Shown piece by piece: positions 44,019 to 56,244 of a DNA stretch of 64,000 nucleotides; position 1 is the first letter of the stretch; the number at the start of each line of letters is the position of its first letter. The translations under genes were made by a program, and so were the position numbers. The DNA comes from Ahaetulla prasina (taxonomy: Eukaryota; Chordata; Lepidosauria; Squamata; Colubridae), in contig NC_080540.1 in the NCBI RefSeq assembly GCF_028640845.1, positions 96,646,061-96,710,060 on the forward strand, written 5' to 3'. The notes beneath the pieces were generated by a model, which made no database searches, had not been told where the DNA came from, and saw nothing but the letters and a program-made list of their open reading frames with translations.

Positions 44019-45324
44019 CACTAATAGATTTATAGGTCACATATCAAAAACACACCATTTTGTAAGCAGATATCTCACTAAATACTATTCTCATTCAGTC
44101 CACATCTTTAATTTAGTTCCCCTGCTAATGATGATAGCGCATCTTAACCAATACAATGAAAGCACGAGTAAAATTTATAAACCAACTATACTCATGTGCC
44201 TCTGTGTAAGCTATTATCTGTACCTTAGACACTAACTTGCAATTGTAGTCCAGTCCCCTTAATTAGGAGGTATATACCTAGTACTGACACATACTCAAAA
44301 TAGGAAAAGCAATTCCAAAGTGTTGATCAGTATCCTCTAAGAACCTTTTCCTCATTCCTTCCTGAAAAACTAATTCAAATGTTTACAAACATATGAAAGC
44401 TCTCTTAGCATAATAAAAGCTCCCAAACATAACAAACCTGCAAAATCTTCTGGATTATCTTAAATTTTAATTAGCTAATTAATATATTAATCAGGGTTTT
44501 TTTAAAACCTAAAATAAGTAGGAAACAAAACACCCCCAAATACTTTTGGTACTAATAAATTGGAAAATCATCCAAGACAGAAACTTTCCCTAAGGTCTCA
44601 ATTTATTGTAGTAGCAATACAAGGAAAAAGAGGTAAAATAAGGATAGTAACCTGAATTTATGGATAGCTGCTGTAAAAAAGAATCATTGCTTAATTTGTT
44701 TAGGTCTAAAAAACCAATAGTTTAATAGACTTCACCCTCCTCTGCCAATATTCTGGTCTTATATGGTATAATAATAATAAAAAACCTTTTTAGAAGCTTA
44801 AAACTTGTTTGAGCCCATATTTAGTTGAAGCCAGAAATCTGTATTACTCAAGAGATGAATGGGATATGTAATCTTCTTCTTAGAGATTTTATTTTAATTA
44901 ACTGCTGCTTCTTTTTGTACAGAGAGTATATAGTAATATGGCCTTGGATAAATGCTTCCTCGGTGTTTTGAATCAAAAGTGGTGATGCAATCAATTTCCT
45001 GTTCACATGAGAAAATTCAATTACTTGGTGTTCTATCTTAATAAAATCTTTATTACTCAACAAAGGTAATTCAGGGATCATTTAAAATATGCATTTAACT
45101 TTTTTTTGGGGGGGGGGTTGTATTGTATAAACTTCACAGTGTAAAGGCTGAAGCTGGTGAAGTAGAAACCAGCACTTCTTGGGCTAGGCAGAATCATTAT
45201 GAAAACACTGATGTGTCCCAAGAGAAGACCATAAATAGAATGGTCAAATTTTCACTTACTCAAAAAGATGAAGGGGAATATAATCTATTCATCTGTCTGT
45301 CTTGACTGCTTGTCTGTCCTGTCT
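44019..45324. other. No recognisable host gene
   Basis: AT-rich. The minus frame 44848-45081 (77 residues: N-R-K-L-I-A-S-P-L-L-I-Q-N-T-E-E-A-F-I...) resembles a LINE ORF2 segment between endonuclease and RT, probably L1, but this is weak. There is a G homopolymer at about 45110-45118. Confidence 0.45.
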
Positions 45325-45368
45325 GCCAGCCAGCCAGCCTGCCAGCCAGCCAGCCAGCCAGCCAACCA
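45325..45368 (+). repeat. (CCAG)n microsatellite
   Basis: About ten CAGC/CCAG units, joined directly to the internal end of the CR1 tail at 45369. Confidence 0.9.
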
Positions 45369-45535
45369 GTATTAACCAGTGGAATGGCTTGCCTTCAGAG
45401 GTTGTCAGGGCTCCATCACTGAAGGTTTTTAAAAAGAGACTAGACAGCCACTGTCTTTATAGAGTCTTCTGTTTGTACAGGGGAGTGTATTAGAAGACCA
45501 CCACAGTCCCTTCCAACTCTCTTATTCCATTCTTT
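45369..45535 (+). mobile_element. CR1 LINE 3' terminal fragment
   Basis: The sequence 'taaccagtggaatggcttgc', 'tttttaaaaagagactag' and 'cagtcccttccaactctctt' is the CR1 3' end. It encodes the last residues (I-N-Q-W-N-G-L-P-S-E-V-V then V-F-K-K-R-L-D-S-H) before the 3' UTR. Confidence 0.88.
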
Positions 45536-45770
45536 TCTGCACCACAGCTAAATTTCTGTGTTCTGTAGTGGGCAGATTTTTTTGTCTGGCCCACCACTAT
45601 ATGACTGTTGTATTTTGTGCAAGAGAGTCATGCAAATTTTGCTGTAAGCAAGTTCCTGAATATGAAAAAATGAGGTTTATTATTGTGCTTGATTAAAGTC
45701 TGGCTTTATAGGACAGTGTTCCTGCAATAGTAGCATCTATGTCATACTTACATACATTCTATGTCTGTGT

Positions 45771-46387
45771 GCATGTGAAAGCGATCTTTAGAATGAAGTA
45801 CCATGAAATAATTTTGGCAAAATGACAGCTCTGGACAGAAAAACAAAACCTCTGTTCATTTTGGGAAGGAATAGTAGAGCATTAGATATACACTAAATTA
45901 AATTTGCATCTACAATCTCCTTCCCCCCCCTCTTTCTGTTAATCTGCCAATCTAACAGTAAGTATTAAAATGCCAGACTTCATCTCCCCCCCCAATTGCA
46001 TATATGTGCATTAGATTGCACCATACTAGATTTGCAGAGGGTAGAACAACTGCATTCAACCAAAGGGTATTTGCAAATTGTTTCCAATTGTCCCAGAAAG
46101 AAGCATTGACAGAGCTGCTCTAAGCCTTTGTTTTAGTCTAATCAACATCTTATACTGCAAATGCCTAGAAAATGGATTGAACGAGATGCTTATCAAATGT
46201 GCAGATGACACCAAGCTGCAGGAGTTGATTAATATCTTAGAAAATATAAATGAAAGTTTGAAATGACCTTGACAGACTTGAACATGGAGCAAAATCCAAC
46301 AGGATCATATTGTGCTCTGACAAATGTAAATTGCATCTGGGTAAGAAAAATCAAATGCATGGGTACGGCAGTCAGATTTGTGTCAGT
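45771..46387 (+). repeat. 617-bp tandem duplication, copy 1
   Basis: It is repeated at 46388-47004 with no differences that I can see. The 10-bp sequence GTGCATGTGA stands at the start of copy 1, at the junction, and at the end of copy 2 (45770, 46387, 47004). The duplicated segment contains part of an old CR1 (about 46080-46387). Confidence 0.95.
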
Positions 46388-47454
46388 GCATGTGAAAGCG
46401 ATCTTTAGAATGAAGTACCATGAAATAATTTTGGCAAAATGACAGCTCTGGACAGAAAAACAAAACCTCTGTTCATTTTGGGAAGGAATAGTAGAGCATT
46501 AGATATACACTAAATTAAATTTGCATCTACAATCTCCTTCCCCCCCCTCTTTCTGTTAATCTGCCAATCTAACAGTAAGTATTAAAATGCCAGACTTCAT
46601 CTCCCCCCCCAATTGCATATATGTGCATTAGATTGCACCATACTAGATTTGCAGAGGGTAGAACAACTGCATTCAACCAAAGGGTATTTGCAAATTGTTT
46701 CCAATTGTCCCAGAAAGAAGCATTGACAGAGCTGCTCTAAGCCTTTGTTTTAGTCTAATCAACATCTTATACTGCAAATGCCTAGAAAATGGATTGAACG
46801 AGATGCTTATCAAATGTGCAGATGACACCAAGCTGCAGGAGTTGATTAATATCTTAGAAAATATAAATGAAAGTTTGAAATGACCTTGACAGACTTGAAC
46901 ATGGAGCAAAATCCAACAGGATCATATTGTGCTCTGACAAATGTAAATTGCATCTGGGTAAGAAAAATCAAATGCATGGGTACGGCAGTCAGATTTGTGT
47001 CAGTGCATGTGAGAAAGATTTAGGTTATAGTGGACTACTAGTTAAACATAAGAAAGTAGTGGAATTCAGTGCAATTTGGGGCTGCATTAACAGAAGCATT
47101 CAATCACAATCACAGGAGGTGATGGTTCTATTTTCCTCACCATTGGTCAGGAATATTGTACCCAATTTTGAGTCATCGCCCTTTAAAAGGTGTATGCTTA
47201 AAACTGGAATGAGTTCAGGGAAGAGGATCCAGGACACTAAAGATGCGAAAGCGAAGACCTGTAAGAATAGGTTAAAGGAAGTGGGCATGCTAGCTTGTAA
47301 GAGAGAAATTGAGAGGGAGACAATAGCAATAGCAGTCTACAAAAATCTAGAAAGCTATCATGTGGAAGAGAAAATAGAGCAGGTCTGTATTAAAATTGAA
47401 ATCAAGACAAGGACCAGCGGCTTCAATTTAAAGGTTTATAAACCTACAGACTAA
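46080..47454 (+). pseudogene. Old CR1-like ORF2, partly duplicated
   Basis: Decayed frames encode L-E-N-G-L-N-E-M-L-I-K-C-A-D-D-T-K-L (the F-A-D-D box with Phe replaced by Cys), first at 46147-46225 and again at 46764-46842 because of the tandem duplication. The sense continues as C-S-D-K-C-K-L-H-L-G-K-K-N-Q-M-H-G and C-E-K-D-L-G (46927-47030), then G-C-I-N-R-S-I-Q-S-Q-S-Q-E-V and the C-terminal region to about 47454. The frame 46927-47454 (175 residues) is open but highly diverged from the copies at 21205 and 39411, so it is an ancient insertion. Confidence 0.8.
46388..47004 (+). repeat. 617-bp tandem duplication, copy 2
   Basis: An exact second copy of 45771-46387. The CR1 coding sense continues from this copy past 47004, so the ancestral CR1 ran through here and copy 1 is the extra one in terms of layout. 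Confidence 0.95.
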
Positions 47455-50344
47455 AACTGCAAATCCTCCTCCATGTGTAAAATCACAGTGCCAATATTAT
47501 ACAACTCACATAACTTGTCTTCCTAAAAGTGATTTAATTTTCTATTTTAAAAGTGAAAAAACACTTGTTTACACATGAAAGAGGATCCCAATTCCTAAAC
47601 CTTCCTTGTTAACAAAAGAAACTGCCATGGGAATGAATATTTGCAACAGAGAACAAGGGGAAAAGCATGTCACTTTTGATACTGACTTGACGACATAAAA
47701 TCATATACATGACATATAATCAATTTCTATTTTAGTTAGATAGATAGACAGACAGAGAGCTACCCCAAATTCCAAATGTGAAAAATTTAAAAACATGGAA
47801 GAAAAGTATAGTGAGTGATAATGACTGAAATAAAACATGTACTTTCCCATTTGTGGTATGTAATTATTGCACGAATCCCTAATATTTATCCTATTCACAA
47901 ACTGGTAGTTGTTACTTCCTGAGCCAAAAAAGGAAGGATAGGATTCACAGAAAGAACTGACATACTCACCCATCCATTCAATCACTCACCCTAAACAAAC
48001 AGATAAAACCAGATGTGAAAAGAATAGAAAGAAGAAGGGAGTGCAGAAGAGAGAGAGATTGTAGCTAATTTAAATACTGCAATTTATACACTTTTCGAGA
48101 TAGTTCCTAGAGTGATTCATGAAACAGAAAAGTATTGAGATTCAGACTTAAAATTAAAAAAAAGGCACAACAAATAGGCACAACAGTCATACATTCTGTT
48201 TTAATTGTCCCCAAGAAGTTTAGCCAAAAGATACAGTAAAGCACGAAGGAAGTTTTCAGCCTTCACAGGGCCATAAAAGGATTTCTGGACAGTAACTGAT
48301 GATCTGGAAACCCGATAAAGAATGATACCAAAACATGGTAAAACTAATAAAGATACGATTCTTGCAATACCTAGCATTTTTCTGTGAGGATTTATTTCTC
48401 CACCCGCCTACCCTTCATTTGAATGGAGTGCAATCTCTTCAGCAAATCATTTTCTGTGGCAAATCTGAACAACCTCATGGTAAATGGTTGAGATTTATCA
48501 GCACTGTGAATAAGAGAAAGAAAAATAAGTCCTCTGGATCTCTATTAATATTTTGTAATGAATACAATACATGCTAAAATTTCCATAAAGAGAATAGAAT
48601 AGCTTGTCTTCATTTGTTCTAGAAGTCTGGCTACTTGTAAATGGGACTAGCGAGGTTGATTCTAAGCACATTGTGTATCCATTACTTATCGTGACAACCT
48701 TCAATATATCAGCTATAGTTGTAACAACAGATTCTACATGATGTTCCAAGTGTGAGAGTCTACTCTTAGCTGTTTCCAAAGTAGTGTTTATAGTGCAATA
48801 GTATTAATAACTTTTATAACCTCCCATGTCACCTAAATATATCTAGCATCCTTTCCAGTCACTATTGTAGCTGTCTCCTTGGAGGACGGAGATGGGGTCA
48901 GAACTGTCAAGCAGGCAAGAGACAACCTTTTCTGATAGTCAAACAAACAACAACTATATATTTGCAATAAACATAATGTGACAAACTGGTACCTATTAAA
49001 AACAACCTACTATGATTGCTTGTAAACTGATGACTATTTAACTTACTAATTCAAATATATATTGTATATTTCCTTATCTTTCTTTTATGTATATGTGAAG
49101 GGTAGGATTGTGGAAATTTTAAATCCAGGATTATTCTCCTTTCAGTGTAAAAGATACAATAGATAATTCTGAGGAGAAAAAGCTTGCCCAAAATATGTAA
49201 AAAGATTTTGAATTTTTTTTGAAGTGATTTCTAAAACAGAATTAACTAATACTCTGACATTCTTCCCTCATTAATGAGAATAAATCTGCTGATTTCTTGG
49301 GAAGTAAATACATTTTGTACAAGGGCATGTTCCCACGGAAATGTATTTATTATGTTGCTCAGTAAACTAGAATATAAAACAAAATAGCTCTTCTAATAGA
49401 TCTTCCATGTAGATCTCAGAAGAGCAAGATAGTTTAAGGGGGAGTTATATGGAATATAACTTGCCTCTACTACAAGAGTCCCACGATGGATAGCTTGTTT
49501 ACCTGCCATGATAACTCTTCCACTTTTGTTTTTAGAAGAGTACTAGGAAATAAAGTTTGAATAAAGTTTGGGGAAATTAGCAGGTGGATCACACTGTCCT
49601 CAATTCATACACTGCCAGAAATGTATATATGTCTCGAGATAATACCATTTTCCCCAGTTCTATGGTCTCATAATGGCCAAACCTTTAGTAAACAAGTTAG
49701 TTTCTCCCTTTCCCCTTTCAAGTTTCTTTCAAGCTTCAAGTAGATCACAGGAGAGCAAAATTGTTTAAGGGTGAGTTATATGGAATATACAGCTCAGCTT
49801 TCAAATGAAAGGAAATGAACGTGGCATTCAGAAATGGAGGGCTTTTGATCTGTCCCTTCAACCAGTATCCTTCATCTTTAATATTAGGGTCAACTCTGGT
49901 GTTTCAGAAAACAATTGGGCTAAGAAATGTGTTCTTCACGCTTGCAAAGAAAGGGTTAAATGAATTGGGAAACTCATAGAAGGAAATGTCTTTTGTGTTG
50001 GAGGTGACCTTTCTTGCACAATGAAAGCTACAATGCTTTTTGTGTGTGAAATTGGAACTAGGAATCTCTTAAAAGCCTCCACTAAAGTGAACAACAGTCA
50101 TAATGAAAGAGGTACAAAAGCTGCACATTAAAAAGAAACAAGAATTAGAAGTAATCTCTTGTTCCCATCAAAGAGGTTTTTTCCCTCTCTTGCCACAAGT
50201 GATGTTAAAATCTTGTCTCTTTTCAATTCTAGAAAATCCCCACACACATCTTAAAACTGGGAGGCAGATTGTCAGCTCTGGAAAGCCATTTTTCAGGGTT
50301 CTAGAAGGTTAAAATAGATTAAATGATGGTCTTCTATGGCGATT
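47455..50344. other. No recognisable gene
   Basis: Nearly 2.9 kb without a supported gene. It contains a short GATA/GACA repeat (47737-47760) and a diverged direct repeat of about 50 bp (49411-49462 and 49740-49790). All open frames are short and without domains. Confidence 0.5.
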
Positions 50345-50362
50345 CCACAAGTGTAGATAAGT

Positions 50363-50418
50363 CTGAGAGAGAGCAAGAGAAAGAGAGAGAGGGAGAGAGA
50401 GAGAGAGAGAGAGAGGGA
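50363..50418 (+). repeat. (GA)n-rich microsatellite
   Basis: A GA-dominated purine run with a few GGGA interruptions. Confidence 0.9.
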
Positions 50419-50478
50419 GGCTGCCTTCTCTTCTGACATGTGAAAATGGCCACTGTGAGACAAAAGAGTTTGTACACA

Positions 50479-50870
50479 GTATATAGGGGACGTGGCGGCT
50501 CAAAGGTGGCTCAGTGGCTTAAGACTCTGAGCTTGTCGATTGAAAGGTCAGCAGTTTGGCGATTCGAATGCCTAGTACCGCGTAATGGGGTGACCTCCTG
50601 TGACTTGTCCCAGCTTCTGCCAACCTAGCAGTTTGAAAGCACATAAAAAATGCAAGTAGAAAAATAGGGACCACCTTTGGTGGGAAGGTAATAGGGTTCC
50701 ATGTGCCTTTGGCGTTGAGTCATGCTGGCCACATGACAATGGAGACGTCTTTGGACAGTGCTGGCTCTTTGGCTTTGAAACAGAGATGAGCACCACTCCC
50801 TAGCATCAGGAACGACTAGCACCTATGTGTAAGGGGAACCTTTACCTTTACCTTACACAGTATATCCTAA
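50479..50870 (+). mobile_element. Sauria-type SINE, full length
   Basis: The tRNA-like head contains GGTGGCTCAGTGGCTTAAG (A box) and GGCGATTCGAATGCC (B box). The body carries 'cctagcagtttgaaagcac', 'agggaccacctttggtggga', 'catgctggccacatgacaat' and 'aggaacgactagcacctatg', and it ends in AACCTTTACCTTTACCTTA. An ACCTTT-type tail and Bov-B-like 3' end are, from memory, diagnostic for Sauria SINEs, which are expected to be moved by Bov-B. Confidence 0.93.
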
Positions 50871-51881
50871 ATCAGTTATTTTTAAAGGTTTTATCAAAGA
50901 ATAACTCAAAAGCCTACTCCATATCAGAATAGCTCACATTTTAAAGGGCCTAAATCACTTCTCCATGTTCTCATTGTAAGCATTGTTTAGCAAACAATCA
51001 ACCGAGGTTTCCTAGACATGGACATGCCTGTTGGATATTAGGTATCCCCAATTCATTTAATAGATTAGATTACAGTTAATTTTCCAAGGCTATTCAAGTA
51101 GAACGATCCACATTTTGATTGTTTTCTATTCCCAATGGAGCAACTAAGGTACTAAAGGTACTAAAAGCATAGTCATGCTTTTTATGTTTATAAAATCCTT
51201 TGCATATTTAAATTCTCACTTATTAATATAGGAGATATCTTGCCAGATTTCAGTGCCGAGTTAAAAGAAAATTAGCGTCTAAATCTTATGTTCTATAATG
51301 CTCTCATAGATGTATTTATAGGTTTTCTATTTAGAGTTCATAATGTGACTAACACTATTATTTTATTGATTTATTTAATTAGCGTGAACCCATTTTTGCC
51401 CAGAGGATTATTCTATTAACAGAATAAAGCAGTGTTAAAATGCTGTTACAGTCACGCTATTTTGCTGTGACAAATGAGAAAAAATGAGGTTATTGGGTCA
51501 CCACTAAATGATTCTAGACAGTAGAGTTCTAGATGCTTCAAAAAAGGGACTTAGTGTGGGACAATTGTTTCTCTGTAAACTGCTGTGAATGACACCTGGA
51601 GCCAAACCTTTGTATAACATTCAGACCATTTGTAAATGGATTTGTTCAGCATTATTTGTAAATGGTGTGGTTGTCAAGACAATCTTATGCAATAGAGAAA
51701 ATGCAATAAAGCAAACAGATTCTGCAAGAATGCTTCAACTGCAGTGACATTTCAGAGTTTGCAGCTAAGTTTTAGTCATATTGCTATTGTCTTTTGTAAA
51801 GTTTAGCAATTTAGGCAAGGAACCATAACATATGTTTTAATGCTGCTTTGGTTTTCCTAAAAGCAAAACATTCTTATTTTA
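50871..51881. other. No recognisable gene
   Basis: No coding sequence or repeat family was recognised. Confidence 0.5.
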
Positions 51882-51889
51882 ACTAACAG

Positions 51890-52026
51890 TAGTGGTGGGA
51901 TTCAGCCAGTTCGCACCACTTCGGGAGAACTGGTTGTTAACTTTCTCAGCAGTTTGGCAAACTGGTTGTTGGAATAAATCATTAGGGCAGAGAACCGGTT
52001 GTTAAATTACTTGAATCCCACCACTG
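51890..52026. mobile_element. hAT MITE of the GGTGGGATTCA family (137 bp)
   Basis: Ends TAGTGGTGGGATTCAGCC and TTGAATCCCACCACTG, with a perfect 8-bp duplication ACTAACAG at 51882-51889 and 52027-52034. Internal GAACTGGTTGTTAACTTTC and GAACCGGTTGTTAAATTAC show that it is a short relative of the longer copies. Confidence 0.95.
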
Positions 52027-52133
52027 ACTAACAGTAACAACTAATGCTATGGCATACCATAGCCATTAAGCAAATTAGAATAGAGAAAGCTTCCACATTT
52101 ATTCAAGATGTGTACTTTAATTTTATATATCAA

Positions 52134-52400
52134 TTTTTTTTTTATTTGCATTTATATCCCGCCCTTCTCCAAAGACTCAGGGCGGCTTACAATGTGTTAA
52201 GCAATAGTCTTCATCCATTTGTATATTATATACAAAGTCAACTTATTGCCCCCAACAATCTGGGTCCTCATTTTACCTACCTTATAAAGGATGGAAGGCT
52301 GAGTCAACCTTGGGCCTGGTGGGGCTTGAACCTGCAGTAATTGCAAGCAGCTGGTGTTAATAACAGACTGTCTTAGCAGTCTGAGCCACTCGAGGACCCT
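52134..52400 (-). mobile_element. MIR-like SINE with L2 tail, minus strand
   Basis: Matches 32331-32600 along its full length. On the minus strand the order is B-box-like GCAGGTTCAAGCCCC, the CORE-like AAGGTAGGTAAAATGAGGAC, then the GCCGCCCTGAGTC...GGGCGGGATATAAATG L2 stem. A T-rich run at 52134-52143 (the A tail) marks the 3' end. Confidence 0.88.
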
Positions 52401-53640
52401 ATTGAAATGTGTTATGGAAGATGTAAAGTCTCATTTGGCTGTTTTTATTTCTGGTCTTAAAATGTTAAATGTATTCATTTATGTATTTTATTCATTAAAT
52501 TTATATGTCACCCTTCTCATTCTGAAAAATGACTTTATAGCTTTATATTGTTATAAACTAAATGTTGTAGACTGCAGAAAAAGTATCTCTGGATTTCTGG
52601 CAAACCATATTTCTCAGTCATATCTGTTTCAAAGACATGAGTTACTTTGGGCCACTCTATTGATGAACTGATGAAAAGTGCCAGCTAAAATTACAGTGGC
52701 TCATTTCAGATACCTTTCACAGCTTAATCATAGTGAAAATAGCACCTTCTTTGTGAAGTTTCAGCTGTTGAGCTAAGCAGAATATGAGTAATTTCCCCCC
52801 ACCCTTCAGCTCATGCTTTTAAGCAAATTAAAAACAACTGGAGTCACTTAGAAGCATCATCTTGAATATTCTACATTATATTCATGAAATGTTAAATTTT
52901 ATTATAATTTTTATTCTGCAAGATGGATTCAAGTAGGAACATATGTCATCTTTTGTTGGATACTCTAGATTTCAGCACAAAAGATGATGAAACTCTCTTT
53001 TGCAGAAAATAAAATATGATTTCCTTCTCTTTTTTTAAAGAAGTGGCCAGCAGAGAGTTAAAGGGTAAATTGAACATCTTCAAATATCATTTACCTTGGA
53101 CTAGCTTAATGAGGCAATTTCAAAACCCTTTTTAAAACTTAAAACTGTATTTGATTTACTGACTTGTATCAAAGAGACATTCATGATATCATCAGTCTCT
53201 TTAAATCTCCAATTCTTCATTGGGATAGTTATCAAATCTCATAGCAATGGATAATCTGGCCAAAGACAGGTATCTAAGGGCCTTAGCTCAGCTCTAGCTT
53301 GGTTTTTGCTTGACTTTTTGTAGCTAGATTTATAGATGTTTTGACCTTTCTGATAATTCCTGCTTCCTAATAACATTAAAGGAGCTTTACATTGTGTTTT
53401 CTCCTAGGACAGAAGAACTCTAAATCAAACCATATTAAAAGTCCATACAAGAAAATACTGTAAGAAGAAAATAATCTTCTTAGTGCAGATATGTAGTGCT
53501 CATCCTCACAGCCAGGCAGCTGGGGTTGTTTTCTGAGGGGTTTTTTTTTTTCATTGCTGCCTTAACAACTCATCCTATATTTTCTAGAATCTTCAGATCA
53601 TGTAAGTTTTCTCTTTTGTAAAGGAACCATATATTGTTAT
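52401..53640. other. No recognisable gene
   Basis: No supported coding sequence. The frame at 52354-52671 starts inside the SINE and has no domain. Confidence 0.5.
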
Positions 53641-53777
53641 AGATCAACTTCACTGTTACAACACAGCATTTACTGTGATGAATTTACCTTGATGAACATA
53701 TTTTTTCTTTTATGTACACTGAGAGCATATGCACCAAGACAAATTCCTTGTGTGTCCAATCACACTTGGCCAATAAA
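53641..53777 (+). mobile_element. 3' end of a snake CR1/L3-like LINE
   Basis: The terminal block with 'cactgagagcatatgcacca' and 'caatcacacttggccaataa' matches 12620-12769, but only about 130 bp of the element is present. Confidence 0.88.
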
Positions 53778-53838
53778 ATTCTATTCTATTCTATTCTATT
53801 CTATTCTATTCTATTCTATTCTATTCTATTCTATTCTA
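53778..53838 (+). repeat. (TTCTA)n microsatellite, about 12 units
   Basis: An uninterrupted TTCTA run directly after the LINE 3' end. Confidence 0.97.
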
Positions 53839-54554
53839 CTGACATAAATCAATATGAAAATTCTCTTAATATTTCCTGCAACTCAACTACTGATTTGCTC
53901 ATTTGGGGCCAAAAAGCGAGCAAGTGAGGCAGCAAATAGTAATTTCAAAAGTACCAACAGCAAAACCAAGAACGATATCCTGTGAGTCTCAAGAAGTTAT
54001 CGGCTATTCAGCCTTTCAATAAGAATAATAATCAGAGCTGATATTGTGATTGACAACACTTATAAATGTGAATATCAACAATTTCAGATTTTTCACTAGC
54101 TTTTGAGTCAGCCCAGACATTTGTGGATTTTAGTTCAGATCAAAAGAGGACATTTTTCAGAAGTTTCAGTAAGTATGAAATTCCTAACATTTGGGAGAAG
54201 GACTCAGTAATCTAATGAAATATTTTCATACATCAGGTAAAGCTGGGGGGAAAAAAAACCTATCCCGTCTCCATCAGGCAGCCCCGGCTGTACAAAGAGT
54301 GCAACGGTTTAACTCATTTTATTTGTGTGTTCCATTGTCCAAAATTGTATTCAAAATGGCATGCAGGAAAAAAACCACAAATAAGTCTTTTGGGTTTTTC
54401 TTGCAGGTCATTCTTGCATGCCATTGTATGATAGCATATGATATCATACAAAGTACTTGACAACCTTCCCCAGTTTTCCTTCAAAAAAACTCTGTTAACA
54501 AGGTGGAACAGCAACTTTGATACCAGCAATACTTTTACAAAGTTCTGAAGATCC
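53839..54554. other. No recognisable gene
   Basis: The frames at 54191-54460 have no domain. Confidence 0.5.
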
Positions 54555-55102
54555 AATAATCTGCAGAGGTGCTACAAATGTTTTACAAGAAGAATTCTCC
54601 ACTCCTCTGAATACAGCAAAATACTTTATGCCACCAGACTTGAAATCCTGGGTTTAGAAAACTTAGAACTCGACATGACCTGAGTTTAACTCATAGAATC
54701 ATCTATTACAATGTCCTTCCTGTCGAAGACTACTTCAGCTTCAATTACAATAATACACGAGCACACAATAGATTTAAACTTAATGTTAACCGTTCCAATC
54801 TTGATTGCAGAAAATATGACTTCAGTAACAGAGTTGTTAATGCCTGAAATGCACTACCTGACTCTGTGGTCTCTTCCCAAAATCCCCAAAACTTTAACCA
54901 AAAACTGTCTACTATTGAGCTCACCCCATTCCTAAGAGGTCTGTAAGGGGCATGCATAAGAGCACAAGCGTGCCTACCGTTCCTGTCCTATTGTTTCCAC
55001 TTGTTATATCCAATTAATATAGTTAATTCATACTCATGCTTATATATATACTTATATATTGTATAGTTATTTCATGCTTATGCTTATATATACTGTTGTG
55101 AC
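54555..55102 (+). mobile_element. 3' end of an L3-like LINE
   Basis: Plus-strand copy of the 3' part of the element at 35029-36597: 'gacttgaaatcctgggttta', 'gtccttcctgtcgaagacta', 'gcagaaaatatgacttcagt', 'ttcctaagaggtctgtaagg' and TGTTGTGACAAAATAAAT at the end. It encodes the decayed C-terminus (R-L-E-I-L-G-L-E-N-L type). Confidence 0.9.
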
Positions 55103-55106
55103 AAAA

Positions 55107-55165
<59 letters not shown>

Positions 55166-55167
55166 AT
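55103..55167 (+). repeat. (AAAT)n tail of the L3-like LINE
   Basis: About 16 AAAT units directly after the LINE 3' end. Confidence 0.95.
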
Positions 55168-56244
55168 ATAAATGCATAAAGCTCCAAGCTGCTACAGTTT
55201 TACAAAATGAAAACAAAACAGAGGGTAGGAGGTGAGCCTACTATCCTCGAGCTGGATTCAGAATATCCGAAGAGAATATCCTCTCACAAATGTAACTTTT
55301 CTTTAAAATGTTGCAAGCCAGTAGTTCAAAACTGTAGACTGAAAAATTAAGTATTTGAAAGTTTTCAACTCTCATAACTTAGTTTATTAACGTGACAAAC
55401 ATTTGAAGTATCAGCAAAAGTACTGATAATTGCATAAGTTTTCTGTTTCTAGGATGGTTCTACATTTTAACAATGACTACAGAAATCACAAAATTTGCTT
55501 GGTTCTTTAAAAATATGGAATAAAACAGTTTCATTTTTATATATAACAGTCTTTGAAAAAGCAAGTCAATCTTTCAGATTTTTGATTTGTAAAATAAATA
55601 GCAACTGTGGAGTAGAATTTTCTCCTTTGTGCATATGCTATTAGTGTGTTTGCATCATAACATTTCTATTTAATGAAAGCAAATTCACCATGGAATTCGT
55701 TAACAAGTTCTAATAGCATGTTATTTTGATTCTGCAGTATATTAAGCAAAGCTAAAAATAAGAGGCAATTTAAATAACTTTCTTGGGGACAAGATAGTGT
55801 ACACGTCATGCATGAACATTCACATATAAGGGTAAAAAATAATGGGAATATTGTGAGATGAAAAAATCAACTAATGCCCAACCAAATTACAGTATGCCCT
55901 TTATGGAAAAGAAATTGATCAGAATAGGACAAAATGAAAGGCAACACAGAAAGCACAATAAAGATATGATAAATATGAAGTGGCAACTGATAGATCCTAG
56001 ATGAAAGAAGTATTACATGAACCAACTCTCTTGCTGTGACTCATGTCTCAATTTGCTAAGCCATGTGGAGAAATTTAGTAGACTACAAAAAAAGAATCTG
56101 CAATTTTAAGGTAGGGACAGTTGCACTAAAAACTGGAGTCCACCTGTCCTAGTGATCAGGAGGCACAAAAATAACAATAATTCACCCATAACAATGGTGA
56201 GAACTTGTAGTAGAAGAGCTATATAAAATTCACTAGCTCTTTTA
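55168..56244. other. No recognisable gene
   Basis: Just over 1 kb of AT-rich, repeat-poor sequence without a supported gene. Confidence 0.5.

Noticed and set aside
50479..50600. tRNA-like sequences at SINE heads (also 26246, 31100, 43660-43720)
   Set aside because: The A and B boxes are those of SINE promoters. The sequences do not fold as full tRNAs and continue into the SINE body.
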